Notes: a model not told the origin generated them from the letters alone. Positions 13,600 to 27,218 are shown, numbered from the stretch's first letter. The stretch: 64,000 bases of DNA from Liolophura sinensis (GCF_032854445.1 NC_088302.1:23325788-23389787); one strand, 5' to 3'. Program-made: numbers and translations.

Positions 13600-14720
13600 A
13601 GACAATGTTACAAGGGACATTTGTAGAGTCAATCCCTGCACCACATACGTCAGGAGTGAGCATTTAATTCCGTCGGAACATTTAATTCCTAGGGAAAGGT
13701 TTTCTCCTCACATGTCTCAATTACCACTCTAAGCTGCAGATAAGCGGGAATTACCATAGCCTGTTGATGGGAAATAAAGTAGATTTGCTATAAACTGGCC
13801 TTGGAAATGAGAAATTGCTGTACCTACCTTGTGCCTAATGAAGAAATAAAGCTGAAGAGCTTAAGGGTATAACCCGCCTTGTGGGAATGGCCATTGATAA
13901 TACTCCCAGAAACTGCCGCTTAGTTGGCACATCAGTGTCAATCAGATTGCAGTAATCGCTGGCCACTGAGTTAGAGAGAGAGAGAGAGGGAGGGAGGAGG
14001 AAAAGCTCCGGAGCTGTTAAACCCCCCTGCTTCAACACCACTGATGTAAGAGGTCCCACTGTTACTCTCTGATACACTGGAGCTTCAAGCTTCGTTACTC
14101 TCTGTGATGTTTTGTAACATACAGTATATCAAGACAGTTGACCACTGTGTCAGGGCCCACACTATGGGTAGTGAGTGGATCCCCTATTCCCTTCAGTAGT
14201 GGTGCAGCAGATGGGACCTGTCCCCCTCATGCACACAGAGGCTGTCTCTGTTAGTGTTCAAGGTGGGGGAGACTCCCTCAACACAGGCCTCTCTTGTATT
14301 AACCCCACACTGGCTTTCCCTAGAGCCCTTTACAAAAATCTGCCAGACAGTTTGATGGAGTTTGAAGGGGTACCTCGGCTGCCACACAATCTGCCCCTGT
14401 CACTCCAGGAAAAGTTTCCTGGGGGTAACTTACTGGCCAATCAGTTATCCAAAACACAAGCAGCACTGTCTTAAAGCTACACACACTCAGAAGCTCCAAG
14501 GGCAGGCTGGCTGGCTTAACTGTCTCCAGCTCACATTCAATCTGGATATAAAGAAAAACTCAGCCTCGTCACCCATCCGGAGTGTATCAATCAATGAGCA
14601 AATAGGTCTTCTGTGGAACACAACTTCTCTCCTCTCTTCTCTGGTCCATTGGCATTGGCCACTGCCATTTCGACATATCAATGCGGGACAATGGAGCCTT
14701 GGAAACAAATAAAACAATCC
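13600..14720. other. Repeat-free block, possible conserved non-coding cluster
   Basis: Over 1.1 kb of complex sequence, broken only by the purine tract at 13973-14000. Repeated catttaattcc (about 13660 and 13678), ttaccat and aattacc motifs resemble homeodomain-type sites. Open frames of 80-116 codons on both strands overlap each other and show no domain or splice support, so they are not called. Confidence 0.2.
13973..14000. repeat. Purine-rich (GA)n/(GGGA)n tract
   Basis: Seven GA units pass into gggagggaggagg. All 28 bases are purines on the plus strand. Confidence 0.85.
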
Positions 14721-15036
14721 TTCATATCAATATATCTTGGCAAAGTAATGAGATAATTGCCTCAGCGGTGGTGGCGTGGATCTAGTATCTGAGATGTGGC
14801 ATACAGGTGGCTGAATACAGTCATTGATGCAAAAAGTCACCGGACAGCGACGACGACAGCAAGTCAGGAGGAAAATATCAGATATATCACAATAAATCAG
14901 ATATTTCCACAAAGTGAGCTAGCTTTTTGTTACAAATACTGCAGTCCTTACACAGCTGTGTATACAGGTAACAGGTTTCACATCAAATTGCATGCAGTTT
15001 TCTACACTGTGGCTGTACACTACAGGTACATGCGTG

Positions 15037-15041
<5 letters not shown>

Positions 15042-15070
<29 letters not shown>
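15042..15070. repeat. (TA)n microsatellite
   Basis: About 14 TA units directly upstream of the CpG-dense block at 15094-15345. Confidence 0.95.
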
Positions 15071-15093
15071 CCACACGTACATGTACAAGGGAA

Positions 15094-15345
15094 CGCTGCG
15101 CAGTGCGAGCGCGATTCGCACCAGCTGCTGTTCAACTGACTGCAGGCTACACAGATTCAGGCAGAGTCAACCGCATCGTCGTCTCTACCTCCCAGAAATC
15201 AATCGGCAACTGGACGGCACTGTAGCCGAGCCCATACATCCACCTGATAAGCCCAGAGGTGAGGCGTGCTAAGCTACAGGATGGGGTCTGTCTCAGAGGC
15301 TTGGTATTGGCCGGAGAGATTCGCACAGCAACCATTGGACCGTCA
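15094..15345 (+). promoter_or_regulatory. CpG-dense block, possible promoter or first exon
   Basis: About 16 CpG dinucleotides fall in roughly 250 bp (cgctgcgcagtgcgagcgcg at the left edge), while the surrounding kilobases are CpG-poor. A (TA)n tract lies just upstream, and a splice-donor consensus, ccagag|gtgagg, closes part of it at 15258. The short GC-rich motif near 15096-15114 resembles, but does not match, an NRF1 palindrome. In an animal with sparse methylation CpG density is only weak evidence for a promoter; it could also be a conserved enhancer or an unmethylated exon. Confidence 0.25.
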
Positions 15346-18300
15346 ACACAGCCATCTAATTAAAGCTAGGTTAATAGCCATGTCCTATTAAAAGGACCCT
15401 ATAGTCTCCCCACAGATTGCATGTGTGCAGCTAACAGGTCATTTGGCATGTCCTGGGACAGACTGGAGTACCCTGAGCTGCATATGATCGAATTCGCCTT
15501 CCTCTCAATTACCCCAAGGGTCAAGTACCATTGTCTGACAATTATCTCTCCTTGGACAAGAATCCATATTTTGGGGCCGAAGACATCCAGATGTCCAAAA
15601 CTGTGAACTACACTCAGAAGCCCTTAGATGACCAATGAGACAACTCTGGAATTAACTCATTTACTTCTGCACTGGCCAGATGTGTTTAATATTACAAACA
15701 TTATAAACAATTTCCTTCAGACTTAATTTGCTTTGATTGCATTTTTATTACAAGGAGTGGCCCGCACAGCTGTCACACTATCAAGAGGCAAACGTAATGG
15801 TTTGACCGGAACTCGGAGTCTTATGATGAAATATCAATAGCAAGCTTTGAACTTTAAAGCTATTTGAACGATATGTTCACTGATTGTTTAACCAATTAAA
15901 GTTCAGTTCTTTCACCTATATAAATGAAAACATAAAATGCATTCTTGGCAGCAAACTAATTAGAATTATTACATCAGAACACATACATGTACCTAACAAA
16001 TGGGCTTACATAAAAACTTGTCAAATCATTTGCAACTTGAATGATGGCAAGAATATCATAACACAGCATATAATATACTTTGACTTCAAAGAACTGACCT
16101 TTAAAATAACATTAATTTAATTACATGTACATTTATTTGATTCGTGCTTTATTACACTATTTACACTGGATTTTTTCACTTTGTGTTCGAGTGCTCTTTA
16201 TGTGTGGAGGAAACTGAAAAGGAGAGCGGAATGTCAATTAGTGGCAGCGCAAACAATTACAACTGTACGCCTTACTCTGGTTACATTATAAGACCAATAT
16301 ATATGAAATGTGACCCATAATGTTACCAAACAAAACACCAATGTTAATTGTTGATGAAAAAAATACAAACCAACAAAGACAACTCTCAAGCATTCAAGCT
16401 CTGTATATTCAGGATCTGTATTTATCAGGGGAAGCTGGTTGGAGTGAAATCTGTCTGAAACCTGAAAAATTGGCTATCTCACTAACACAATGCCGAGAAT
16501 GCAAAACACACATAGAGCTCTCATTTGAGAAACCATCGAGAATTAGGTGTGGATCTCCTAGTATGTGTGATAATGGGTAAGGCTGATGATGTCAACAGAC
16601 TACAGCCCCTAGTTCGCATTAGTGCCTGTCGCTTTCCTTAGCCTGCAGAACTGGGTACTGACATCCCGGTATGTCTCTACATACAACCGCATCATTTACC
16701 CAGGCTGCCCTGTTGTACACCAGTCACCCCCTCAGACAGGGAGCCTGGTCTGGCCTTATCCTCGCCACTTACCAACACATGGTGGATGAATTATCCACAG
16801 GATATACAGAAAACACTATTACTAAACTCCGTCTGCCCCACGCTCCACAGGAAAGGATAATTTGCGCCTAATTTCCCACACATGTTTCTTATAAATAAGT
16901 CTTTCGTTCTTCAAGGGACGCTGCTCTTCTAGTCAAACATGCACATATAAATCCTGATAGATTTAAGCTTCAAAAAAGTTGGTTGGCCTTAAGGGGCAAA
17001 TTCAAAAATTATTAACGATCTAGGAAATGTCAAAACACAGGGATATTTATGAACTACATGTAAGTACATATATATGAAGTCCGCATGGATATCAATGTCA
17101 TCACAAAGTTATGCAGGAGTCCATCTGTTCAAAAATACTTTCTACATCGCTTAATTACAAACATAACTGATTTTCGATTCAAATAAAAAACTAATAATAC
17201 AGTGTGTCTTAACTTGACAGAAGCATGGACAAGCACATGCATACAAGCTATCTTGCTTGAAATAACTGTGCATCAAATTATTTCGCAGAGCATTTTTGAT
17301 CGTTATCAACTAAAAATTACTGTGTGTAGTAGATTATACTTATCTATGAGTATCTACACCCAGTTAATGGTGTTGTGATAGAAGAAACACCAAAATGATG
17401 GGGACTGGGATTGAACTTGCAAACTAATTCTGTAAATACCTGGTGACACTGTCAAGGTTATATGCTCCGTCACAACTGGCAAAAAAAAAAAGTCAAATAA
17501 GGTGTTGAAAAAGTGCAGTAACTGTAAACAGAATACATCTCCTTCGGCAGTCAATCAACCTGTGGACATTAAAGAGCCATCATAAACAGCACTGAACAGT
17601 CAATACATCATTGCCTGGTCAATGTTCCGACAGATGCATGGACCAATCTCAATAGTAACATCCATTCCAACAGGCAGACAAAATAGGGCAGCAGATGATT
17701 ATTGTCTCGGTCTCGTACAGCGTTTTTCGTTCATTAGTAATTCACGCAGCTCCAAATCAAAAAGCCCAATTCTATGGCTTAATAATCAAATCGTGTAGAA
17801 AACGAATACACCAGGCGATTCACAAATTAATAATATGACCTGGCAAAACCTAAAAATTTCCCTCCCCTCTTTCTAGTAATCTGACATCCATGAGTAGCTA
17901 AAACCTAGCTGCAATTTCCCATTCCCTCTGTTTAATCTGATTTAGATTGGGAAGAAGTAAATCAAATTGAGCCAGCTCATCTTTCTGCAATAAGACACAG
18001 TACCTGGTCAGCCACAGCCCGTCCCAGGAAACCCCCCAGTGTGTTGATGAGAGAGTCAGAAGATGGCAGTGGGAAAAACACTGCCACAGGCAATACCAGC
18101 CCATCTCCCAGCATTGCGAAATTAACTCAAGCTTAAACTAACACAATAAGGGTCAAGACAAAACCAATGTTTTCCGATGATGATAAAACCAGCTTGGCAT
18201 TGTTCTTCTTCAGATTGCTGACTTAGGAAGAAGTCAATTGCCTCAAGATTTGACCACCAAGATGGATGTGAAAGGCTGTCCGCTGTGATTACACTGAGTT

Positions 18301-20037
18301 TTACTTTAATAAACTAAACAAGAGGAGAAAGCCGCAAATGTTAAAGCAGAGAGAGTTATTAGAGTTTGCCTTAGCTGTATTAGACAACAGATGGTAGTAA
18401 GCTGCTAGTCCATAAGGCGGAAATTCCTACACAATACAAATGCTGTTTTAGAAGATGAAATCATTTTCTGAAGGCAGTGCATGAGGAAAGAAAGATATAT
18501 GGACGATCTGCATCAATCTCTGAAGGTACTCAATAGGCTTTGTGAGAATGGATACCAGGTGCTTCAGCAAATTCACAACAGCGATCATAACAAAATCTAG
18601 TGATATTTCAACACCAAAAATGAAAAAAAAAAAAAAAAAACTCTGCTTGAATCTGTCATCAGCAGATGGCCCAAAACGGTTAGTTTTTAAGCTAAAGAGC
18701 TGACAGACAATTATATCTGCCTGGCTTTTTTCAAAGCAAACAACCATTAACATAAGGAGTTAGAGACCGAAACAAATATTTAACATTACATTCAACTGTT
18801 CCCCAATTTGCAGCTGAGTTGACAATCTCTCATATGATATTGGTTTAATCTATAAAAAATTTTTAAAAATCCAGGACAACTTCAGCAAGGGCTGTTGCCA
18901 TACACACTTCAGGTGCCTCTCATCTTATCCTAACATTTGATAAAACTCTGTTATCAGTGATTACTTTCTAGTTAACAGACAGGCCTTCTACAGTTTGCAG
19001 GGCCAAAATGTTTAAATTAAGACATTGCACAACTAAAAAAATGACAACATCCCCCAAAAATAAAGTTGAAAGTACAAAATCTGTCAGGATTCAATTTGTG
19101 TAAAATTGCTCAAAGAGATTGGAAGTGTTTTGGTAATGAACTTGAATTGAAGTATTACTATAAGATAACTCAAATGAATCAACATGTATTTGCTACTCTT
19201 TTGTGGCTCTACATGATACTACAACAGCAAGAAGTAGTGATATAAACCAATTAAGATACAGGATGAGTCCAGAAAAATACATATTATACAGATGTGAAAT
19301 GTGTATATAGAGAGTACAATAAACAGACTACTAAAACAGGCTCAATAATTTTGCAACATATGTGAAATCCACCACTTAGGATTTCGAGTCATCTTACATG
19401 CCGGCTCCTTGATACCTGATTATGGTGTACAATAAAAATTTAAAAACAGGAGAAGCATGTTTAATGACAGATGTTAACAACTTGATCCACCATCAGACAG
19501 ACAGAATGACAGACTTCTGGGGTTGCTTGGTCACAGCTAAAAACTTCCGATTTTCACAGCTTTCCTTGGGCACGAGACAGTTCAGCATTCAGCTGGAGTT
19601 TCTGCATGGACCGTGGTTGTAAAATGCAAAACGCTATACATGTATCAAGTTGTGCTTTACTGGAAAATAATGCCAGTGCACAAACATACAGATAAAACCA
19701 GAACTGGTGATTTCAGGTAGTCGCAGGATAGGGTTTCAGCTTTGTGCAGCTACTGCACTGTTAGCAACTGTTTCTAATTGCTTGGCAGACGAATTGATGG
19801 ATTGTTGTACGTAGATCACACATGTATACAGATAATCTAGTTCGTTTACCATAAATGTATCCTCCACTTATGCTATATGCTACAAACTGCATTCTGATGA
19901 GTCAGCAAATGGGTGTATCTGTACAAGAATTATGACAATTTTGCTTGGCAGTGACATTTTCATTAAACACTTATGTTTTCCCAAAACCACTGAGAGGGGC
20001 AATATCATAAAAGCAATTAAATTATTAAAGAGGGGAC
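15346..20037. other. Mostly single-copy DNA without a called gene
   Basis: Contains the TAAT-rich block at 17690-18130 and an A-run of 19 at about 18622-18640 with no retroposon body. Nothing else is recognised. Confidence 0.5.
17690..18130. other. Repeat-free block with clustered TAAT cores
   Basis: Several homeodomain-type cores (attagtaattcac, cttaataatcaaatcg, attaataatatgacc) lie within 150 bp at 17730-17840, in otherwise complex sequence. Such clustering is typical of developmental enhancers but is not proof. A 49-codon frame on the minus strand (about 18130-17985) looks protein-like but has no acceptor. Confidence 0.22.
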
Positions 20038-20050
20038 ACACACACACACA

Positions 20051-20081
<31 letters not shown>
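20038..20081. repeat. Compound (AC)n-(AT)n microsatellite
   Basis: An ACAC run (20038-20050) passes into an ATAT run of about 14 units (20053-20081), followed by gtatgta. Confidence 0.95.
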
Positions 20082-20088
<7 letters not shown>

Positions 20089-21847
20089 AGCATATAACTA
20101 TAACACAGAGATAATCGTCTCATTGGGTTCGTATGTATAATTACTCTGAGCTAGAATTATCCGTCATTACGTGATACATTATACTCAAGAATAGGTGTCT
20201 GTCAGTATAATGTGTCCCTTTCTGCCATCCAGGATGAACACTGTTATTTGGTAATGGCTAATAGCAGTACAGCGAGTACAATAGGATGAGACAATTAGCG
20301 TATCTGTAATGGTAAGTGAGAGAGATATGCCCACAATCTGCGCTATACATCTACATGTATTATATCCAGACTTATATTCACAGCCAGTAGACATAAGGAA
20401 TTAATGTATATATAAATGGTACTGATTTCTTGTTATATGGGATATAGATTTGTGATGAAAACTCTGTCTCCCAAATTTAAGGCAGATCACAGCTAGTTTT
20501 CTTAAGGAGGAGCCAGGGTTGGAGAAATTAAACTGATAAGATATTTCAAGGGCAAAGGGCAACTCTCTATAAAGGTTAAGGCTCTTTTGGCAATTCTACA
20601 GAAATATCAAAGGTGCAAATATAAGGAATAATGCAGCATTTTCCATGGGTGTTTCATAAATTTTCCAAATATCGGTGTTTCAGCTGATTTAGGGTACTGT
20701 GCATTTATATCTCTCAAATAAGTTATACATCTTTATATATCTTTTTCCCCATTAATTTCTGATCTAGACTATGCAGAATGGAATAAAGAATTATTATTAG
20801 CGGTCTTAGTGTTGTCCCATACAGCGAATCCAACACGTCAAGGGAACACATGACTAAGGTATCAGATTTACATACGATAGGTCACAGTCAGTAGGTACAA
20901 CGCACATGTATATTAATAAATACCAAAACAATTAGCAAGCACTAATTCAAATGTTCCTTCATATCCTGTGCTTGATTATCTTGATTACACATGTATTAAA
21001 TATGAACTTGTACCATATCTATGACTTTTAAGTACTTGAATGAAAACAGCATACCTGTTGAACTTCACAAACAGAATTAATACAGATCTGTGTTAATGCA
21101 TTTCGGTACGAGCAACACTTATTTTACTTATTTATAATCACTTTTTTGGCACCACATACTAACAAATTGTGTATGAATTGCTAGTCACTTTAATGGGTGC
21201 AGAAATAAGGGGTGCCCAGGATAAACCACTGATCTTTGGCAATTAAGATATGCTGACAAACTTTCCTATGTGTGATATAAAGATATGCATGGTGGAAAGT
21301 AAGCTATCTTAAACAAATGCTAGAATGTGTATGTGGCCACAAAAGTGTTGCTGACCCCTCATAGGCACCAATGCCCCACAAACAGTGAGAGTGTATAGTG
21401 GTGTCCATATACCCTCTGTTCCAGTGCAACAATTTGTTGTTTTTTATTGTGAGATTACTGAAGCGTCAGGGCACCGAATACTGGAAAAACATGCATGTAA
21501 TATTTATAACAGTTTAATAATGCTACGTGAAAATATCAAGGCTGTAGAATTTACCCTGTGGGTGACATTGGGATTTGAATATAATTAAAGACAAACAGCA
21601 CAGAGAGTAAAACCAGAGCAAATAAATGTAAGCAGTGAAATACTGCCTCTTGTGAATTAACCTTGGTCAGCATTTTATTCTAATTCGTGTAAATGCATAA
21701 ATAGTAGCAATCTACATGACCCCCTAGTACCAAGGCTTGAGCAAAAATAGGTAAACAAAAAATGCAGTGATATTAAAAGCAATTTATCAGACTGCACTAA
21801 TCTAGAAGATTGCCCTCTAGTCTTCACATTTGAAACACATCACATCT
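20082..21847. other. AT-rich single-copy DNA
   Basis: No gene, element or array is visible. A plus-strand donor consensus (atg|gtaagt at about 20309) and a minus-strand donor (cag|gtatgc at about 21053) stand without convincing acceptors. Confidence 0.5.
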
Positions 21848-21967
21848 GGTCACCCTTAATGGAAGTTTTGATTTTCTGGTCACCCTTAATGGCAGTTTTG
21901 ATTTTCTGGTCATCCTTAATGGCAGTTTTGATTTTCTGGTCACCCTTACTGGAAGTTTTGATTTTCC
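21848..21967. repeat. 30-bp tandem array, 4 units
   Basis: Units begin ggtcacccttaatgg and end gttttgattttct, at 21848, 21878, 21908 and 21938, with single-base differences. Confidence 0.93.
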
Positions 21968-22140
21968 ACTGGCAAGCTTACATATGGACTGTATCTGACA
22001 AAAAGGAAAAGCAATTGTGCATGAAAATGTGGATGGTATAATATATGCCTAAACAATCAAAATTAAAAAGACTTTTCAAAGGCATTCCAGCATCAATGCT
22101 ACTATCATTTATATGAAGAAAAAAATAAATCATAACATAC

Positions 22141-22173
22141 CTGGCAAAGACTGACAGGTATACAAATGGCCAG
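22141..22173 (-). CDS. Candidate 33-nt microexon (minus strand)
   Basis: The acceptor tcatctttagttttccctgtag and donor ccag|gtatgt are both strong on the minus strand, and the 33 nt are open in all three frames (LAICIPVSLCQ, GHLYTCQSLP or WPFVYLSVFA). It lies downstream of the stops of the candidate chain at 30 kb, so it would belong to another transcript or show that those stops are wrong. With all frames open the reading is undetermined. Confidence 0.18.
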
Positions 22174-22219
22174 CTACAGGGAAAACTAAAGATGATGTTC
22201 AGCTTGGTCCATTTGGAAG

Positions 22220-22970
22220 AGGCAAAACACTAAAATACGAAACCAGACAGAGAGTTTGTGCCGGACGCTAATTATCTAGGCTTTGTTAAAAGCATCACGT
22301 CCGTGTCTGTATTGCGGAGTCTGTTTGAATGGATGAGGTCGGCCGCATCAGGCTGTCAAAACAACACCTCATAACCCTTCTGCATCAGCACGGCTTCTTC
22401 CACTTTCACTGCTCATTTAAAAACGGGCCAGACAACATGCATCTTCTTGTCTTATATACCAGTACCCTCTTTTGGAAAAAGCTTCTAAGACAATTGCATT
22501 TGCGTTGAAACTTGAAAACAAAAACGAGACCCAAAATGCTCAGGACGATGAGCATGAATTTGTTTTATCAGTCCAAAACGAGATAACTGGATAACCGAAG
22601 CAATGTTTCACATCTTAATAATCAGGGCCTTTCATAGAGAGCTTGTTTACTGCATGTAAATCTCCCATGATCGTGACTATATAGAGACAGCTTTCACCGC
22701 AATGGAACTATGCAATGCCAATGGGATTCCACTTGACGTTTGAAACCAAAAATATCTCTGTCAGTCCATTAGCTTTCTGACATCTTTTCAGGCTGTTTTT
22801 CAGATATTTCGGACAACATGGCAGCAAACCCATGAGAGATCACGACTGAATCCCGAGATGGAATTAACCATGCTTTACAATCTGTCATAATAGCGTTACA
22901 GATCCTTCACTGATCCTCAAAACAGCTTACACAACAGCAGAGACGCATGATATTGCTTAAGTTGCTCTCA
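22220..22970. other. Repeat-free block, possible conserved non-coding element
   Basis: About 750 bp of complex, moderate-GC sequence, including gctaattatctagg and gatgaggtcggccgcatcag. No frame of note crosses it. It differs clearly in texture from the AT-rich flanks and from the satellite beginning at 23770. Confidence 0.2.
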
Positions 22971-23769
22971 TTTTACAAGCCAAGGGGTTAGTTTATGGTA
23001 TTTTCTGTTAGTGTGCAATAGCTCAACAATACATCCAAATATGGAGAGCCTTTAAAAAAAATCCAAAACAAAAAAACCAAACAAAAACCAGTAACATTTA
23101 ACACCAAAATGATCTCTCTCCAATATTATCTCTAACTTGTCCATTTTCATAAGCACATAAAGTAGAACATATGCTGTATGTAACAAACTTCTGATTTAAA
23201 GCTACAGACAACGCAGCAAAGATCTAGATTTGAGTCTGCAACAAGAGTGGTCAGGGAATACATCAGTTGTGCAAAACATGTTTTAGCCATCTATTCAGTG
23301 AATTAAGGCTGTATTGTAGCAAGAGCCATACTTTGAGAAAATATTTTGAGAAAGGTTTAGAAAAAGTTGTCATCGTTATATGTAGTTATTCTCAGGATGA
23401 CGCAACAGCTATGCAAATGCCCAAGTCATGATCCCATAGGGAGCGCAGAGCTGGAAAGCTGGAAAGATCACAACTGTACACGTCAAAACTCAGAGATGTC
23501 TGCCCTTCATGAACCAAATCCTCTATCATCTTAAACCTTTTCCATCAAACAGTTTTTACAGAGAGATAGGAATGTGAAGTGCGAAAGCAAACAAAAAATG
23601 ATTCATCATGAAATCATAATGGGATTTTTCATCTGAAATGTGTGGAGAGTGTGACCAAGGAATTCCATTCCATCAGATCCATTGGCCTTTATCTTTGTCT
23701 AGGCTGTTGTCTACATATTCACGTACATGTCTTTGTACTTTCATCAGGTCATTCTTGTCTTAGGTGATG

Positions 23770-25235
23770 TTAACAAGAAAGGACAACAGTCACGACTGTT
23801 ATGCCCCAGACAGCTATCCATAAGACTAATGGCAATCAGCCCAAAACAATGAATACCGTTATGTCCCAGACTGTTATTCACAAGGACGAATGGCAATCAT
23901 TATTTCTAAGGCATTTATCAAGAAAGGACAAAGAATGACAATCATTTTGTCCTAGGCAGTTATTCAGAAAGACCAATGGCAATCATCCCATGCTGTTATC
24001 AAGAACAGACAACAATGACAATCATTATGTCCTATGCAACTTTAGCACAAGGCAACAATAAGAATCATTATTTCTCAAATAGTTATCAACAGTGACAACA
24101 ATGACAATTTCCATATCTGATAACTACATGAACAATAAGAAAGACAGTTCTTGTGTATCCAAGGCAACTAGGCAACGAAACTATGGAATTATCACGGCCA
24201 AGATAACTACGATTAAGACTAGAAAGCCAGTCCTTACATCCAAGGCAACTATCACAAATTAAGGTTATAGCATTGAAGGAGATTTGTATGACATCAGCCA
24301 TACATTGTAACTATCAAGAGAGACAACAACAATCATAACTATCTTAAAGGTCAGATAGCTCTTATATATCCAGCATAATTACACCCAACAATTAATGCCA
24401 GTGATTATATCCAAGGTCACTACCCAACGATAATCATAACTACCATCAAACAGTAACGACAAATATTAAATTTAAGATATCTGGCCATTAGAGACAAAAA
24501 CAGCAATTAGTACCACCCAAAACAGCTACAATTAAAAAAAGAAAAACTACAATGAGAATCAATTATGCCCAGGATAACTCCCAAGAAAGACAAGGCAATC
24601 ATTCTATGCATGAAAATATCATGAAAAGACAACAAGGCAATCATTATGCCCATGATAACTGTTGTGAAAGATAACAGTGACCATTATTATGTTCAGGATA
24701 ACTATCGTGAAAGTCTACAACGAGAATCATAATACCAATATCTGCAATCATCAACGACAACAAGGCAATCACTTTGCTCATCATAACTTTCATGAGAGGC
24801 AACAATGGGAATCATTATGCCCATCATAACTATCATGAAAAACAACAATGGGAATCATTATGCCCATCATAACTATGATAAAAGACAACAATGGGAATCA
24901 TTATGCCCATCATAACTATGATCAAAGACAACAATGGGAATCATTATGCCCATCATAACTATCATGAAAGGTAACAATGGGAATCATTATGCCCATCATA
25001 GCTTTCATGAAAGGCAACCAAGGCAATGATTGTGCCCATCATAACTATCATGAAAGACAACAATGGGAATCATTATACCCATCATAACTATGATCAAAGA
25101 CAACAATGGGAATCATTATGCCCATCATAACTATCATGAAAGGTAACAATGGGAATCATTATGCTCATCATAACTTTCATGAAAGGCAACCAAGGCAATG
25201 ATTGTGCCCATGATAGTTTACATAAAAGACAACAA
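23770..25235. repeat. 43-bp satellite array with a divergence gradient
   Basis: The marker gggaatcatt falls at 24807, 24850, 24893, 24936 and 24979, a 43-bp period. From about 24780 to 25210 the units are nearly identical (gggaatcattatgcccatca, then taact). From 23770 to 24780 the same motif can be followed (ggcaatcat, gacaatcat, agacaaca) with growing divergence and irregular spacing. Roughly 34 units are present. A run of eleven C (25244-25254) closes the right side. Confidence 0.9.
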
Positions 25236-25254
25236 GGCATTATCCCCCCCCCCC

Positions 25255-27218
25255 AATTGTAACTATCAAGAAAAACAGCAATGGTATTATAAAGCCAAGT
25301 ATGGCATCAGTGCCATATTCCAAGTGGATATATGCAACATACTTGCCTTAGGAAATAAATACATGCATTTTGGATGAGATTTTAACACAAATAACTACAT
25401 TTAACATGTGACAATATCAGGTCACGGATTATTTTCTTCTGACGATATGACCATAAGATCACTGAAAAGTCCTTATGAATATTTATACAGAAATGCAAAG
25501 CACCTAAAAAAAAAATGCTACCTCAATTCCAAATTTCATGAAATATGAATGTGCAAAATTTGGTCCTAAAATCCCTGAAATCTGATCAAGGTATTAGCAC
25601 TTCAGCTGACAAAAACCAAACCCTTCAGAGAAACAAAAAACACGCATCTTTCCCCAGATATAATCTCATTACCTAATATCATAATACAATTGATCTCTCC
25701 ATATTGTGCAGATCTGTCTTTATCAAGACTGCTTAGCTTTATATTCCATGGTTTAGCTGGAATTTGTTCTGGCATTAAACTGCTCCTTCTCACGATATGA
25801 CAAATAACACATGTTCTTGTAGTTCTACAGTTCCATCTTATAATTTTATTCTTCGTTAACACATGAGCCATTCGTTCCAATTTTCAGGAAGTTAGGCATG
25901 GGCATAATAAAGAATCTAGCAGTGCCAGACATCTTCGTGTCCTCACCATATGACTGTGTTTGTCAGCTGACAGGCAAATATTATGATTGATGCGGAAAAG
26001 CCTTCTAATTTAGCATGCTCGATTTCTGAACTGCCCTGCTGGCGGATGTTCATATCGGACTGAGCAGCAAAAAACAAATATTTCAGACTTCATTCGAGTA
26101 AATGATGGTGTAAGTCATCCATCCCACAGTCCATCAGCAGGGGCCTCGGCATTTGTCAGCAGTGCAATACAATCTGACAACTGTTACACAATAGGCATTT
26201 TATTAACACCTATAAATCCTGATAGTAGGTCATTCGATGATTGCACACCCGCATGCCTAAAGGCTTTCTGTAACTAGCAGGGGCAGGGGTCTGTTTTTTT
26301 ATTGTCAACATCATTGTTATTGTTGAATGGCCAAAACTAGAAGTTGTCTTATGTGGGGCTAAGAATCGCCTACAGACAGTCATGATTGAACTGGCTGACA
26401 CATCAAACACACTTCTGTAAACGTATACATACACAACAATGGGCAGACATAGAAAATAAAATTAGAGAATAAAAACAATTGTTATTCTGATAACGACCGA
26501 TACAGCTTTCCAGCTTGACCAGTAGAATACACCCAGTTATTAGTTTAAAATACATGCGGACTTTGAAATCAAAACTGTTTACAAAAAGATGCCAAGAAAG
26601 AAAATTCATGGACAATGTTTTCTTCCAAAATTGTTAAAGGAGAAGAAAACTTAAAAACATAACACTATGGGCTGAAAAGAACACATTTTTTTTTCTATCT
26701 GGTAGTGCTTGTTACATAATTTTGCAATTTTTCCTCGCCATACACGTAAAGCCTGAATACGGCAAAGCTGGTATAAATCGCTGAGTCCATCGCGTCCTCC
26801 ATCTTTAACACCCTGTAATTTATGCTGGGGTTGTGTTGCCTCTCAGCCAATGAGAGTCGTTAAAACTACTGGATCATTTGTGTAAACTCGGAAACTGTGT
26901 CCAACATTCCGGTTTCCCGATCGTCAAGCGGAAAACAAACTGTACTGTTCGCTACATTCTGGGAAGAAGAGTTCTACGGGAAATGTATGAACTGCACTTC
27001 GGCAGTTACCAACTGGCAATTCTCCCCCTAACACAGAAGACTTCAGGACTAGTTCTTAGCCAAAATGGATTCGCCCACAGCAGATTTTGGCGTGGATTTT
27101 ATTTATAATTTATCACCTTGAGGTACAAATTAGAATTTTTTTTTATGGCATGCACCTGCGAGGAAATGCATACTCTTTTCAATGGTATTTCATTGGTATT
27201 TAAATTTTCTTCTCCTTT
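25255..27218. other. Single-copy DNA between the 43-bp satellite and the MULE
   Basis: No domain-bearing frame or repeat is recognised. The frames at 25602-25880 (minus) and 26210-26434 (minus) lack support. Confidence 0.5.

Noticed and set aside
14175-14712. Overlapping frames of 99 and 116 codons on the plus strand, with frames on the minus strand too
   Set aside because: Open frames on both strands over the same DNA, with no domain or splice evidence, reflect low stop density and not a gene.
17985-18130. 49-codon minus-strand frame (FAMLGDGLVLPVAVFFPL...) that looks like a membrane segment or signal peptide
   Set aside because: No acceptor precedes it and the donor (cag|gtactg) is mediocre; short hydrophobic frames are common by chance.
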